Part shown: positions 19,930 through 26,629 of the stretch, piece by piece
How the letters are laid out: the number at the start of each line of letters is the position of its first letter
Position numbering within the stretch: position 1 is the first letter of the stretch
IMG/VR virus record: IMGVR_UViG_3300007734_000633
Span: 1-36,156 of that record
Length of the DNA: 36,156 nt
Reading direction: 5' to 3' (one strand)
Source: a virus
Notes under the pieces: model-generated
The model's input: the letters and a program-made list of their open reading frames with translations, nothing else
The model's database searches: none
What the model was told of the DNA's origin: nothing
Translations under genes and position numbers: made by a program

Positions 19930-20397
19930 ATGATAGTAGAACTTAAACCCACAGAATACGCACTCGCCGCGCACCTTGCTGCTATACGCCAGACCGTGAA
20001 CTCAGGTTCCGGTGTCAGAGATAAGCAGATGGGAACGGATGATGGCTATAAGATCGGTGTGGATGGCCTGGTTGCCGAACTTGCTGTCTGTAAGCACTTC
20101 AACGTCATGCCTGATCTGTCGTTTGAACCCAGGGGCGGGGGACACGATTGCATCATAAAAAACAAATTAGTTGACGTTAAATCCACAAAGGTAGGGAAAA
20201 CCACAGTTTACCTTCCACAACGGAAGTCTAAGAATCCGATTGACATTTACATCTGGTGCTATGTAAATTTCAGGCAAGTGGAGATCCTGGGGTACTTTAG
20301 GCCGCACGAAATCTTTACCCCAGACAATCTTAGGCAGTCTCCGCGAGCAGATGAGTTGCACTACGAAATTAATTTGCTAAAGATCAACAAGTTCTGA
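19930..20397 (+). CDS. PD-(D/E)XK nuclease-like protein
   Basis: ATG at 19930 follows AGGATT. The 155-residue product has GVDGLVAELAVCKHFN, the N-terminal helix with a conserved E, then GGGHDCIIKNKLVDVKSTKVGKTTVYLPQ. The D...VDVKST block matches the D-x(n)-(D/E)-x-K active site of restriction-endonuclease-fold proteins. IDIYIWCYVNFRQVEILGYFRPHEIF completes the fold. It probably cuts or processes DNA in phage replication or host DNA breakdown. It heads the long + operon directly after the structured RNA region, with a 9-base gap before the next gene. Confidence 0.7.
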   Translation: MIVELKPTEYALAAHLAAIRQTVNSGSGVRDKQMGTDDGYKIGVDGLVAELAVCKHFNVMPDLSFEPRGGGHDCIIKNKLVDVKSTKVGKTTVYLPQRKSKNPIDIYIWCYVNFRQVEILGYFRPHEIFTPDNLRQSPRADELHYEINLLKINKF

Positions 20398-20406
20398 GGA
20401 GGACTT

Positions 20407-20787
20407 ATGGAAGGGTTTGAGGAGTTTTGGAAGTCGTATCCAAAGAAGGTCGCTAAGGCTGACGCTCGCAAAGCGTGGTTACAGACCAAAGATGTGCGGC
20501 CAGCGCTGCCGGAGTTGTTGTTGAAAATCCATGCCCATTGCAAGACAGAGCAATGGATGAAGTCTGGTGGAGCCTTTATTCCTTACCCCGCCACTTGGTT
20601 GCGCGGAGAGCGTTGGGAAGATGAATTAGAAGTCGTCCTACCCGGTGTCGTAAACGAGAAACCTTGGCACGAAACCGCAAGCGGAATCGAAGCCAAAGGA
20701 AAAGAACTTGGTTTAGACCCATCGCAGTTTGATCATTGGCAGGCGTTTAAAGTTGCGGTCATGCAGAAAAGTTTGAAGGCTGCATGA
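20407..20787 (+). CDS. Replisome-organiser C-terminal-like protein
   Basis: This 126-residue protein begins EGFEEFWKSYPKKVAKADARKAWLQTK and continues ...CKTEQWMKSGGAFIPYPATWLRGERWEDEL. This FWxxYPKKVxKxxAxKAW ... GxFIPxPxTWLxxxRWEDE pattern is the C-terminal module of many phage O-like or DnaT/replisome organiser proteins. Here it stands alone, without the usual N-terminal winged helix. It could recruit host helicase to the phage origin. GAGGAGGACTT gives a strong ribosome site. The stop overlaps ninB as ATGA. Confidence 0.65.
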   Translation: MEGFEEFWKSYPKKVAKADARKAWLQTKDVRPALPELLLKIHAHCKTEQWMKSGGAFIPYPATWLRGERWEDELEVVLPGVVNEKPWHETASGIEAKGKELGLDPSQFDHWQAFKVAVMQKSLKAA

Positions 20788-21143
20788 TTCTTACGAAATA
20801 CAACCGAGAACTTGCACATCAGATGGTGGATTCAGCGCCAGATGGTCATGTGATTGAGGTTAAGCCTGCCAAGCGGTCTTTAGAGCAAAACAGACTCTAC
20901 TGGGCCGTTCTCACCGATATATCCGAGCAAGTAGTCCCCGGCAAAGCATACGAACCAAGTGTCTGGCATGAATACCTACGTGCGCTGTTTTTACCCGAGC
21001 GCATCATGGAGTTGCCCGACGGTAGCGTGAAGATGCTAGAACCCAGTACGGCAGAACTAAACCTTGCAGACTTCTCTGAGTATGTAGAGAAGGTCACCAA
21101 ATGGGCAATAGAGCATGAGGTCAAACTGAGTGACCAAAGATGA
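20784..21143 (+). CDS. ninB: NinB-like recombination protein
   Basis: This 119-residue protein has the NinB/Orf layout: HVIEVKPAKRSLEQNRLYWAVLTDISEQV, then WHEYLRALFLPE, and a C-terminal LNLADFSEYVEKVTKWAIEHEVKL. The SxxQNxxxWxxLxDI and FxxYVExxxxWA blocks are diagnostic of the family. Lambda Orf/NinB binds single-stranded DNA and SSB and helps the recombination pathway. Its neighbour at 21130 is a Ref-like HNH protein, the same pairing seen in many lambdoid nin regions. Confidence 0.85.
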   Translation: MILTKYNRELAHQMVDSAPDGHVIEVKPAKRSLEQNRLYWAVLTDISEQVVPGKAYEPSVWHEYLRALFLPERIMELPDGSVKMLEPSTAELNLADFSEYVEKVTKWAIEHEVKLSDQR

Positions 21144-21414
21144 GAAGCAGCATTTGTCACGAGTCGCAGAACTCGGTTGTATTGTCTGCAAGCGATTGGG
21201 ATTCGATGGAAGCCCTGCTGAAATCCATCACCTCCGCGCCGGACAGGGATGGGGCCGCAGTAGTCATTACCATGCGATTCCCCTCTGCCCCGAACACCAT
21301 CGAGGCAAGACTGGAGTTCATGGACTAGGGACCAAAGGTTTCCCCAAGCACTACGGGTTTACGGAAGAAGAATTATTAGAGGAGGTTTTAAGACTGTGCA
21401 AGCAATCGTCATAG
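21130..21414 (+). CDS. Ref-like HNH nuclease
   Basis: GTG at 21130 overlaps the ninB stop. The 94-residue product reads MTKDEKQHLSRVAELGCIVC..., with a Cys pair (C17, C20), AEIHHLRAGQGWGRSSHYHAIPLCPEHHRGKTGVHGLGTKGF. This HHLR ... H..IPLC..HHRG...H order is the recombination-enhancement (Ref)/DUF968-like HNH fold with a zinc site. Ref of phage P1 is a RecA-dependent nuclease that makes targeted breaks, but this is a shorter relative. The overlap with the next gene is 19 bases. Confidence 0.75.
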   Translation: MTKDEKQHLSRVAELGCIVCKRLGFDGSPAEIHHLRAGQGWGRSSHYHAIPLCPEHHRGKTGVHGLGTKGFPKHYGFTEEELLEEVLRLCKQSS

Positions 21415-22076
21415 CCACCGTCCACGCGAAATGCTTGGTCACAATGGCGGCAAGCATCACCGAGTACGTCCCCAAAGACATCCCGATCTATTTGGCTGGG
21501 TGCAAGATGATCTTCCCCAGACACCAGACGATCCTCATGGAGAACACGGCCAAGAACTTTGGGGATGCCTACAACGCGGTGTGTAATCTTGCCTTCCAAA
21601 AGCACGACGAGATCGTGGTCTGCAACGACGATATTGTGTTTACCCCCTACACCTGGCAGACACTATCCGAGGATGTTTCCAGACTCAAAGGTGAAAATAT
21701 CCCCCTCGGCTGGGTCAGTTCCCGATGTGATTATGCCCGTGGCATACAGAATATCAGAGTCGGTAACGGAAAGATGCGGTGGTTCCGCTGGGAGACCGAG
21801 GACGCCATCATCGAGACCGACATCATCGCCCCGATCTGCGCCTACATCTCTAAGGACGCTTGGGTGGATTACCTTTCCCTAGATTGGTATTCGGACGATG
21901 TGCAATGCCTGGACATGGCAGATAAGGGGCTGAAGCACTACGTCTCCCGGGCCTACGTCCACCACGTTGGCTCACAAACTGTTGGCAAAAACGCAGAAGA
22001 ACTTATAGAATCCGCGAAACCTGTAATTAGGAAACATAGGCCAAAACTTTATAAGAAATGGTTCGGGAAGAAATAG
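21396..22076 (+). CDS. GT-A-like glycosyltransferase in early block
   Basis: GTG at 21396 is preceded by GAGGAGG at about 10 bases. The 226-residue product begins AIVIATVHAKCLVTMAASITEYV and has EIVVCNDDIVFTPYTWQTL, where N77-D78-D79 takes the place of the DxD motif of GT2-like enzymes. YSDDVQCLDMADKGLKHYVSRAYVHHVGSQT gives the acceptor-side Asp/His block. Its substrate is unknown. It differs from the late-block glycosyltransferase and lies among replication and recombination genes, so nucleotide or DNA-base modification is possible, but cell-surface or protein targets are equally so. Confidence 0.65.
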   Translation: MQAIVIATVHAKCLVTMAASITEYVPKDIPIYLAGCKMIFPRHQTILMENTAKNFGDAYNAVCNLAFQKHDEIVVCNDDIVFTPYTWQTLSEDVSRLKGENIPLGWVSSRCDYARGIQNIRVGNGKMRWFRWETEDAIIETDIIAPICAYISKDAWVDYLSLDWYSDDVQCLDMADKGLKHYVSRAYVHHVGSQTVGKNAEELIESAKPVIRKHRPKLYKKWFGKK

Positions 22077-22480
22077 AACTGCGCTTGCAGAACTGGGCCT
22101 GGTGGACCGCATGGGGAACCATCGGCCCTGAGGTCCGCACCCGCTGCTCTTCCGCTGAAGGCAATTACGAATCCGAGGATGTCTTTGAGGGACCGGACCC
22201 CAAGTACGAACCCGACCTGCTAGACGGGGAAATCTTAGAAAACGCTATTAGGGTTCTCCCTGATATGAGCAGGCGGGTATTAAAGGCAGTATATGTGCAG
22301 TACCCGTACCACCGCAGACACAACGTGGCCCAGAGGCTACGGATCTCGGTGGACAGGCTTGAGAGTGAACTTCATGCGGCCAAGAGGAGGCTAAATGAGC
22401 AACTACAAAGAAGTGCAGCAGGGAACGCCAGAATGGATACTGGCGCGTCTAGGGTGCGGGACAGCATCGCGAGCCAATGA
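22058..22480 (+). CDS. Q-like/sigma-region-4-like regulator
   Basis: This 140-residue protein has an N-terminal LQNWAWWTAWGTIGPEVRTRCSSAEGNYESED, then ILENAIRVLPDMSRRVLKAVYVQYPYHRRHNVAQRLRISVDRLESELHAAKRRLNEQL. This is the layout of Q-type antitermination and RinA/ArpU-like late regulators: acidic linker, helix, and a sigma-4-like HTH with LPxxxRxVLKAxYV. Residues 55-115 hold the HTH. The last 30 codons overlap the exonuclease gene. Its likely job is to switch on the late - strand operon, perhaps past the terminator at 16933-16967, but no recognition site is identified. Confidence 0.6.
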   Translation: MVREEIELRLQNWAWWTAWGTIGPEVRTRCSSAEGNYESEDVFEGPDPKYEPDLLDGEILENAIRVLPDMSRRVLKAVYVQYPYHRRHNVAQRLRISVDRLESELHAAKRRLNEQLQRSAAGNARMDTGASRVRDSIASQ

Positions 22481-22997
22481 TATGTGTGCTGCCGAGACCA
22501 CGGCGGCGTACCAAAACTATCTCTGGGAATTAGTTGCCGAACGTGAAACCGCGCAACCCACCGAGTCCTACGTCAACGCCGACATGGAGCGAGGAATTGC
22601 AGTTGAGCCAATTGCCCGCGCAGCCTACGAAGCCCACACCGGGACTTTTGTCGAAACCACGGGCTTCTACCTCCACCCCGAAATCCCGTTCTTTGGCGCT
22701 TCTCCTGACGGATTGGTCGGGACTGAAGGATTGCTTGAAATTAAGTCGCCAAGAACATCTACACACCTCCGATACCTATCTGAAGGCAAAGTCCCCACGA
22801 AATACAAGCGACAAATGATGTGCCAGTTGGCGTGCGTTCCTGGGCGCAAGTGGGTGGACTTTGTTAGTTTCGATGACAGGGTGCGGGAGTCCAAGAGACT
22901 CTTCATCGTGAGATTTGAACCCAAGCAGTCAGAGATGGACGAGATGCTGGAGCAGATTAAAAAGTTCTTGGACCGCGTTGCCAAGGAAAGTGAATGA
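22395..22997 (+). CDS. YqaJ-like (lambda-type) exonuclease
   Basis: ATG at 22395 follows AAGAGGAGG. The 200-residue product begins EVQQGTPEWILARLGCGTASRANDM, the classic YqaJ opening, with GIAVEPIARAAYEAHTG (E71) and FGASPDGLVGTEGLLEIKSP giving catalytic D105, E115 and K117, then MMCQLAC (Gln motif). Lambda-type exonucleases degrade one strand of duplex DNA from an end to give 3' overhangs for an annealing protein. The candidate partner is the annealing-type gene at 18067-18567 on the other strand. Confidence 0.88.
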   Translation: MSNYKEVQQGTPEWILARLGCGTASRANDMCAAETTAAYQNYLWELVAERETAQPTESYVNADMERGIAVEPIARAAYEAHTGTFVETTGFYLHPEIPFFGASPDGLVGTEGLLEIKSPRTSTHLRYLSEGKVPTKYKRQMMCQLACVPGRKWVDFVSFDDRVRESKRLFIVRFEPKQSEMDEMLEQIKKFLDRVAKESE

Positions 22998-23185
22998 TCT
23001 ACGACAAGATGATAAAAATTGCGGTGTTAGAACAGGCGCTAATACAACTAATTATGCTTGAAGATGCGTTGCGGCAAGAGATGGCAAAAAACACAGACAA
23101 CGCGGAACATTTTTATGAGTTGTTCTGGGAAATCATGGAAAGAGGAGAGCAAAAGTATGAACGGATTACTAGACCTCATCATTAG
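22994..23185 (+). CDS. Small coiled-coil-like protein, 63 aa
   Basis: ATG at 22994 overlaps the exonuclease stop as ATGA. The product is almost all helix (DKMIKIAVLEQALIQLIMLEDALRQEM then AEHFYELFWEIMERGEQKYERI) with leucine/isoleucine spacing that suggests a coiled coil. No family is known. Its 3' end contains the ribosome site AGAGGAGAG for the following tiny membrane protein. Confidence 0.65.
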   Translation: MIYDKMIKIAVLEQALIQLIMLEDALRQEMAKNTDNAEHFYELFWEIMERGEQKYERITRPHH

Positions 23186-23273
23186 CCCTACGGCGGTGAG
23201 CGCAGTTAAGTTTACATTTTTCCTGGTGGGCGTCGCAATACTTTCAGGGTGGCTAGAGTGGCGGCGTGGCTGA
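23157..23273 (+). CDS. Tiny membrane protein, 38 aa
   Basis: ATG at 23157 lies 8 bases after GAGGAG, within the end of the upstream gene. The 38-residue product begins MNGLLDLIISPTAVSAVKFT and has one transmembrane helix (about residues 14-32, AVSAVKFTFFLVGVAILSGW). It ends LEWRRG. The next membrane protein starts inside its last codons. Two consecutive tiny membrane proteins in an early block may alter the host membrane or block superinfection, which is inferred only from type. Confidence 0.55.
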   Translation: MNGLLDLIISPTAVSAVKFTFFLVGVAILSGWLEWRRG

Positions 23274-23401
23274 TAGCGGGGATCGGGATTGTCTATCTTA
23301 TTGTGGCGGTGGATTTGTTTGTTCGCGGTAATTGGGGCTTGGGCATTGCTTTTCTTGGTTATAGCCTAGGCAATGTTGGTCTTTACATGGAAGCGAGGTA
23401 A
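23258..23401 (+). CDS. Tiny membrane protein, 47 aa
   Basis: GTG at 23258 overlaps the end of the 38-residue gene. The product begins AAWLIAGIGIVYLIVAVDLF after the initiator and reads GNWGLGIAFLGYSLGNVGLYMEAR at its end. It has one clear transmembrane helix (about 3-21) and a second half-hydrophobic segment (28-42), so two membrane passes are possible. The stop TAA overlaps the next ATG as TAATG. No AUG start and only a weak GGGTGG ribosome site are seen, so expression probably depends on coupling. Confidence 0.5.
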   Translation: MAAWLIAGIGIVYLIVAVDLFVRGNWGLGIAFLGYSLGNVGLYMEAR

Positions 23402-23640
23402 TGATGGAGTACGACAACACTAACTCTGGTGTTCTGTTTAAGAACGAGTCGGACAACGAGAAAGCCCCTAACTACAAGGGCAAGATCAATGTCGACGGGA
23501 AGGAGTATGAGTTGGCTGCATGGGTGCGCGAGGCCAAGTCTGGGAAGGGGAAGTTTATGAGCCTGAAGGTGCAGGAACCAAAACAGAAAAAAGCACCACA
23601 GAAAGAGATTGTTGACATGGAGGACGATGTGCCGTGGTAA
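23401..23640 (+). CDS. Small protein with SSB-like C-terminal tail
   Basis: This 79-residue protein begins YDNTNSGVLFKNESDNEKAPNYKGKINVDGKEYELAAWVREAKSGKGKFMSLKVQ. This NTGxLFKNxxK...P.YxGxxxVxGxEyxLxxWxKxxKxGxxFxSLKx pattern is shared by a widespread small phage/plasmid protein family (DUF736-like), probably an OB-like beta fold. It ends VDMEDDVPW, which closely copies the acidic/aromatic tip of bacterial SSB (DDDIPF). It may bind single-stranded DNA or imitate the SSB tail to recruit host repair proteins. The start may be either of two adjacent ATGs. Confidence 0.7.
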   Translation: MMEYDNTNSGVLFKNESDNEKAPNYKGKINVDGKEYELAAWVREAKSGKGKFMSLKVQEPKQKKAPQKEIVDMEDDVPW

Positions 23641-23777
23641 ATCTACTAGAGCAGGTTTATGACGTTCTTAGTTCGTTTTGTGGGGATGAGCGCTGGAAAA
23701 ACACTCCGCAGGGAAATCTGTTGGCAGAGTTAGCGAAGGCTTTGGGAAAGCCCTACCCATACGACGAGGAGGAGTGA
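23634..23777 (+). CDS. Small acidic-ended protein, 47 aa
   Basis: GTG at 23634 overlaps the end of the SSB-tail-like gene. The 47-residue product reads VNLLEQVYDVLSSFCGDERW near its start and ends GKPYPYDEEE. It is mostly helical with an acidic tip. Its last codons (GAGGAGGAG) double as the ribosome site of the next gene and its stop overlaps that ATG. No family is known. The tight start-stop chain supports it as a real gene. Confidence 0.55.
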   Translation: MVNLLEQVYDVLSSFCGDERWKNTPQGNLLAELAKALGKPYPYDEEE

Positions 23778-24001
23778 TGGTAGAGATTACATCCAACAAA
23801 GCAGCGCAGGCGGTTGAGCAAATAGCCATCGACCTATCTGCCCCGATTGCAATAATTGAGTTGCTGGCAGAGAGGGACTCGACAAGCGTCTCCGCTGTCC
23901 TGTGGTCGCTAAAAGATGTCTTGGAAGAACAACAGCAGAAGTTAGATGAGTTGACAGAAAGGCTGATGTATACCTACCGCAAGCAGATGGGGATTGAGTG
24001 A
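23777..24001 (+). CDS. Small coiled-coil protein, 74 aa
   Basis: ATG at 23777 overlaps the previous stop as TGATG and follows GAGGAGG. A GTG one codon earlier is possible. The product begins VEITSNKAAQAVEQIAIDLS and has a long helix near its end (LKDVLEEQQQKLDELTERLMYTYRKQM) with heptad spacing. Its stop overlaps the GTG of the homing endonuclease. No function is known. Confidence 0.65.
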   Translation: MVEITSNKAAQAVEQIAIDLSAPIAIIELLAERDSTSVSAVLWSLKDVLEEQQQKLDELTERLMYTYRKQMGIE

Positions 24002-24510
24002 ACCAGGAATACTTGCGTCTGCTCTTTACTTACAGGCAGGGGAAACTTTACTGGAAGCCCAGGCCCCTGGAGGCGTTTAAGAAGTATTCGGCCTATGTGA
24101 TGTGGAACCGCCGCTATGCTTTGAAACCGGCGGGGTCTCCAAACAAACGTGGCTACATTCGGATTGGTATTGCCAAGCGATACTACATGGCCCACCGGCT
24201 GATCTGGCTCTACCACCGGGGCTGGTTGCCCGAGGCTTTGGACCACAAGAACGGGAATCCATCTGATAACCGGATGCGGAACCTACGCGCCGCCACCCAG
24301 AAGGAGAACCGCTGGAACTCCCACAGGAGACTTCCCACTACTACGAATACTAAAGGGGTCTACAAGCGCCCTAGCGGACACTACGAGGCCCACATCTGCG
24401 CTGATTTCAAGCGGATACACTTAGGCACTTTTGAGCGCAAAAAAGATGCCATCCGAGCCGTCTCCAAAGCCAGAAAAGAACTCCACCGGGAGTTTGCTCG
24501 GCACAGGTGA
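23998..24510 (+). CDS. HNH-AP2 homing endonuclease
   Basis: GTG at 23998 overlaps the previous stop (GTGA). The 170-residue protein has an HNH_3-type nuclease domain: YYMAHRLIWLYHRGWLPEALDHKNGNPSDNRMRNLRAATQKEN, with H66, D82-H83, N85 and N91 visible. Its C-terminal AP2-like DNA-binding domain reads NTKGVYKRPSGHYEAHICADFKRIHLGTFERKKDAIRAVSKARKEL. HNH-AP2 proteins are mobile genes that spread by cutting alleles lacking them. No intron or intein is seen around it, so it is free-standing. The overlap with the next gene suggests it is well settled here. Confidence 0.88.
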   Translation: MNQEYLRLLFTYRQGKLYWKPRPLEAFKKYSAYVMWNRRYALKPAGSPNKRGYIRIGIAKRYYMAHRLIWLYHRGWLPEALDHKNGNPSDNRMRNLRAATQKENRWNSHRRLPTTTNTKGVYKRPSGHYEAHICADFKRIHLGTFERKKDAIRAVSKARKELHREFARHR

Positions 24511-24709
24511 GTTTGTTGCAACGCGGGATGAGTTGATGGGGTGGATTCGGGAGGAGTCAGAGCGCAGGATGGACAATCTGGCTAGGCACATCCTCGCAAA
24601 GCCCACAAAATTGGCTCGTAGGCGGTTTCTAGAGCAATTTGAGGGTAGACATGGGCAGGATGTTACGGAAGCCCTGAAGGCCAAAATTTTAGCCTTGGTT
24701 CAGAAATAG
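24431..24709 (+). CDS. Last + strand gene, helical protein
   Basis: The frame overlaps the AP2 domain by 80 bases and has no clear ribosome site, so the start is uncertain: TTG 24431, ATG 24446, or a later codon. The well-patterned part is residues 25-92 (EFVATRDELMGWIREESERRMDNLARHILAKPTKLARRRFLEQFEGRHGQDVTEALKAKILAL), a three-helix, Arg-rich stretch of a type common in phage early regions. The stop overlaps the lysozyme gene of the opposite strand by 21 bases, with no terminator between them. Function is unknown. Confidence 0.6.
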   Translation: MSAKKMPSEPSPKPEKNSTGSLLGTGEFVATRDELMGWIREESERRMDNLARHILAKPTKLARRRFLEQFEGRHGQDVTEALKAKILALVQK

Positions 24710-25216
24710 CCCGACCTCTGCCTTGCGGCGGCGCACCAGACCGGGCGTGACCTTTCCACCGCTGTTGACGTACTGCATAAAGCCGTCGGCAATTGTTTCT
24801 GGCGACTCGTTTCTAAGTATGCGCTGACGCAGGGTAGACCTTTGGAATCCACCCACGCCTATGTTAAAGGCCAGAGCGATGCAAGCGTCGAAGAGCGGCT
24901 GATTACCAACAAGATTAGGAGCAAGTCGAAGAACGCCACGCTCAAAAGAAACGAGATCAGCAACGAAAATTTTCTCCAGTTCGTCGCGCGACCAAATTCT
25001 GTTGTCCTCTTCTTTGAGCGGAAATTCATTTCGTATCATCCCCGTATATCCGTCCTTACGCACAATTGGCAGTTTTAATTGCTCGTTATACATAAGGTGG
25101 CCCCAACCCACGGTCCAGCAAAAGGCCGTACATTTATACGGCTTGTTTCTGTACCCCTCAAACTCATGCATCAGGTGGATGCCGCGCTCGGACGTTCTCA
25201 CTTCTTGTCCTTGCAA
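24689..25216 (-). CDS. Endolysin, T4/P21-type lysozyme
   Basis: This 175-residue protein has the E-x8-(C/D)-x5-T catalytic triad of glycoside hydrolase family 24: E20, C29 and T35 in HEFEGYRNKPYKCTAFCWTVGWGH. LFDACIALAFNIGVGGFQRSTLRQRI and SGGKVTPGLVRRRKAEVGLF give the C-lobe. It hydrolyses the MurNAc-GlcNAc bonds of peptidoglycan. There is no signal or signal-anchor sequence, so it should need a hole-forming holin for release. The start overlaps the GIY-YIG gene by 19 bases. It is the last late gene and ends convergently with the + block. Confidence 0.88.
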   Translation of the reverse strand: MQGQEVRTSERGIHLMHEFEGYRNKPYKCTAFCWTVGWGHLMYNEQLKLPIVRKDGYTGMIRNEFPLKEEDNRIWSRDELEKIFVADLVSFERGVLRLAPNLVGNQPLFDACIALAFNIGVGGFQRSTLRQRILRNESPETIADGFMQYVNSGGKVTPGLVRRRKAEVGLFLNQG

Positions 25217-25683
25217 TTATCCATGTGATACCGGCGCATATTGCCACCGCCGCCCGTCAGTCCACAATGCTGGCAGGTTACCAAGGCTCGCTTGCCTTTG
25301 CAGGCTTCGCTAAGTTTCTTAGTGTAGTCAGGATTTTGCAAGCGTTTTGCTGCACCAGCAACATAGGCCTTACGCTCACGTTGTACGCCGGTTGACCCAT
25401 TTGCATTTGGGGCTTTGTTATAAAGGTCGTCAATAAAACACTCAAGAAATGCGGTTTCTAATTCCTTGGCTTCTTCTACGGTATCAGTCTGCTTAAGCAA
25501 CTTAAACTCAAAGCCATCAACACCATACTTAATGGCGTCCTCGGCATAACCCTGATAATGAAGAAATAACTTAGTGTTTATGTAGGATCGGTGATGAACT
25601 AAGCGGCGTTCAACGTTTTCCGAACTTCCAACGTAGGCTTTTCGGTTGTGTTTGTTAATTACCGCATAAACACCTATTGTCAT
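25198..25683 (-). CDS. GIY-YIG endonuclease with C-terminal zinc finger
   Basis: This 161-residue protein starts IGVYAVINKHNRKAYVGSSENVERRLVHHRSYI, a GIY-YIG nuclease domain (GVY...YVG, Arg of ERR, and the catalytic Glu in ELETAFLECFI). After a spacer containing LSEACKGKRAL it ends with CQHCGLTGGGGNMRRYHMDNC, a C2HC-type finger often found at the end of phage homing endonucleases. It lies between the holin-like gene and the lysozyme, in an AT-richer stretch, and so appears to be an insertion in the lysis cassette. The coding overlaps at both ends show that the cassette is still co-translated. Confidence 0.85.
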   Translation of the reverse strand: MTIGVYAVINKHNRKAYVGSSENVERRLVHHRSYINTKLFLHYQGYAEDAIKYGVDGFEFKLLKQTDTVEEAKELETAFLECFIDDLYNKAPNANGSTGVQRERKAYVAGAAKRLQNPDYTKKLSEACKGKRALVTCQHCGLTGGGGNMRRYHMDNCKDKK

Positions 25684-26186
25684 TTTTTACTCCAGCCACG
25701 CGACCCGAACCAGTAGCCCAAAATTCCACCTAGCATGGCCATTTCATCATCCGAAAAAATGGTATTAGTCGCCGTAATGAATTGATCGACAGACATGGCT
25801 CCTAGACCCTGCTTAAATAGCAAGAAATAGCAAAGCGCAATGTTAACCAAAAACAACTCAATCACGAACAGGTAGGTAACGGTAGGACGGACGGTCGCCA
25901 CATAGTTGACCGCCCACTTGCTTGCCTTATCCAAGACCTTGGCGTCGTGCTGAAGCGCTGCTTCGGTCATCTTTGCCTCGGACTGCATGGCAACCTGATC
26001 GGTGCGGATTTCCTCTATCTTGGCCTGCGCTGCAAAACCCTGCGCGGCCAGTTGCAACTGCATTTCATTTTGCAGTCTAGCAAGGGCGATTTCGTGTGCT
26101 TGGTCTGACTTGTTCTGAAAAAAGTCTAAAACTTTCGGTAAGCCAGAAATTAACAACCCGCCAAGTGTAGAGATAAGGGATAGCAT
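25680..26186 (-). CDS. Holin-like protein, 3TM/GTA type
   Basis: This 168-residue protein has an N-terminal hydrophobic stretch (LISTLGGLLISGLPKVLDFF), a long helical charged middle, a strong membrane helix near residues 105-128 (VRPTVTYLFVIELFLVNIALCYFLLF) and a hydrophobic end (MLGGILGYWFGSRGWSKK). This order and the WFGSRG ending are those of the 3TM holin family known from gene transfer agents and podoviruses. It is encoded two genes before the lysozyme. Holin activity is inferred from family and context. Confidence 0.75.
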   Translation of the reverse strand: MLSLISTLGGLLISGLPKVLDFFQNKSDQAHEIALARLQNEMQLQLAAQGFAAQAKIEEIRTDQVAMQSEAKMTEAALQHDAKVLDKASKWAVNYVATVRPTVTYLFVIELFLVNIALCYFLLFKQGLGAMSVDQFITATNTIFSDDEMAMLGGILGYWFGSRGWSKK

Positions 26187-26626
26187 TACATAACTCCAGT
26201 TGCTTTAAAAATTCCATATATGAGTGCAGATACGAGGAGAAGTCCTCCCCACTCCCTGCGGGCTTGCATACGGTTGCGGTAGAACTCATCGTTTAACTCC
26301 CGATGGTCTCGTCTTAGTTGGTTGATAAGGGATTTGACTTCGCTAACAGCAGTTCTGCCGAACTCTTGCTCTACCTCTCGGTACATCGCGGCTTCTGCGT
26401 CACGAATCTGTCGGATGATCCGGTACTCGTCTACTGCTTCCATCCACACCATGTCGCCACGGCGCATCATCTGTTGTTGCTTGCGCTTCCACGCAACCCG
26501 GGCCTTGGCTTCTTCGTCTAAGAAGGCATTGACCTCCCTAGCGGTTTCTTTTATCTCGCGCCCGACTTTGACTGCTTCTTTGATTCCACCTAGTGCAGCC
26601 CGTGTTGTTTCAATCGGGTCGCTCAT
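26186..26626 (-). CDS. Membrane-anchored coiled-coil protein (possible spanin-like)
   Basis: This 146-residue protein is Arg/Glu-rich and helical for residues 1-118, with a single C-terminal transmembrane helix (GGLLLVSALIYGIFKATGV). C-terminal anchoring of a long coiled coil beside a holin gene suggests a role in lysis or in the membrane phase of DNA entry. Classic i-spanins are anchored at the N-terminus, so the topology would be reversed, and I do not claim spanin function. It overlaps the holin gene by one base. Confidence 0.6.
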   Translation of the reverse strand: MSDPIETTRAALGGIKEAVKVGREIKETAREVNAFLDEEAKARVAWKRKQQQMMRRGDMVWMEAVDEYRIIRQIRDAEAAMYREVEQEFGRTAVSEVKSLINQLRRDHRELNDEFYRNRMQARREWGGLLLVSALIYGIFKATGVM

Positions 26627-26629
26627 TAT

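Noticed and set aside
19768-19974. 68-codon - strand ORF in the gene-free region
   Set aside because: It lacks a ribosome site, overlaps the start of a + gene, and its pattern follows the RNA helices. The structured RNA reading explains the stretch better.
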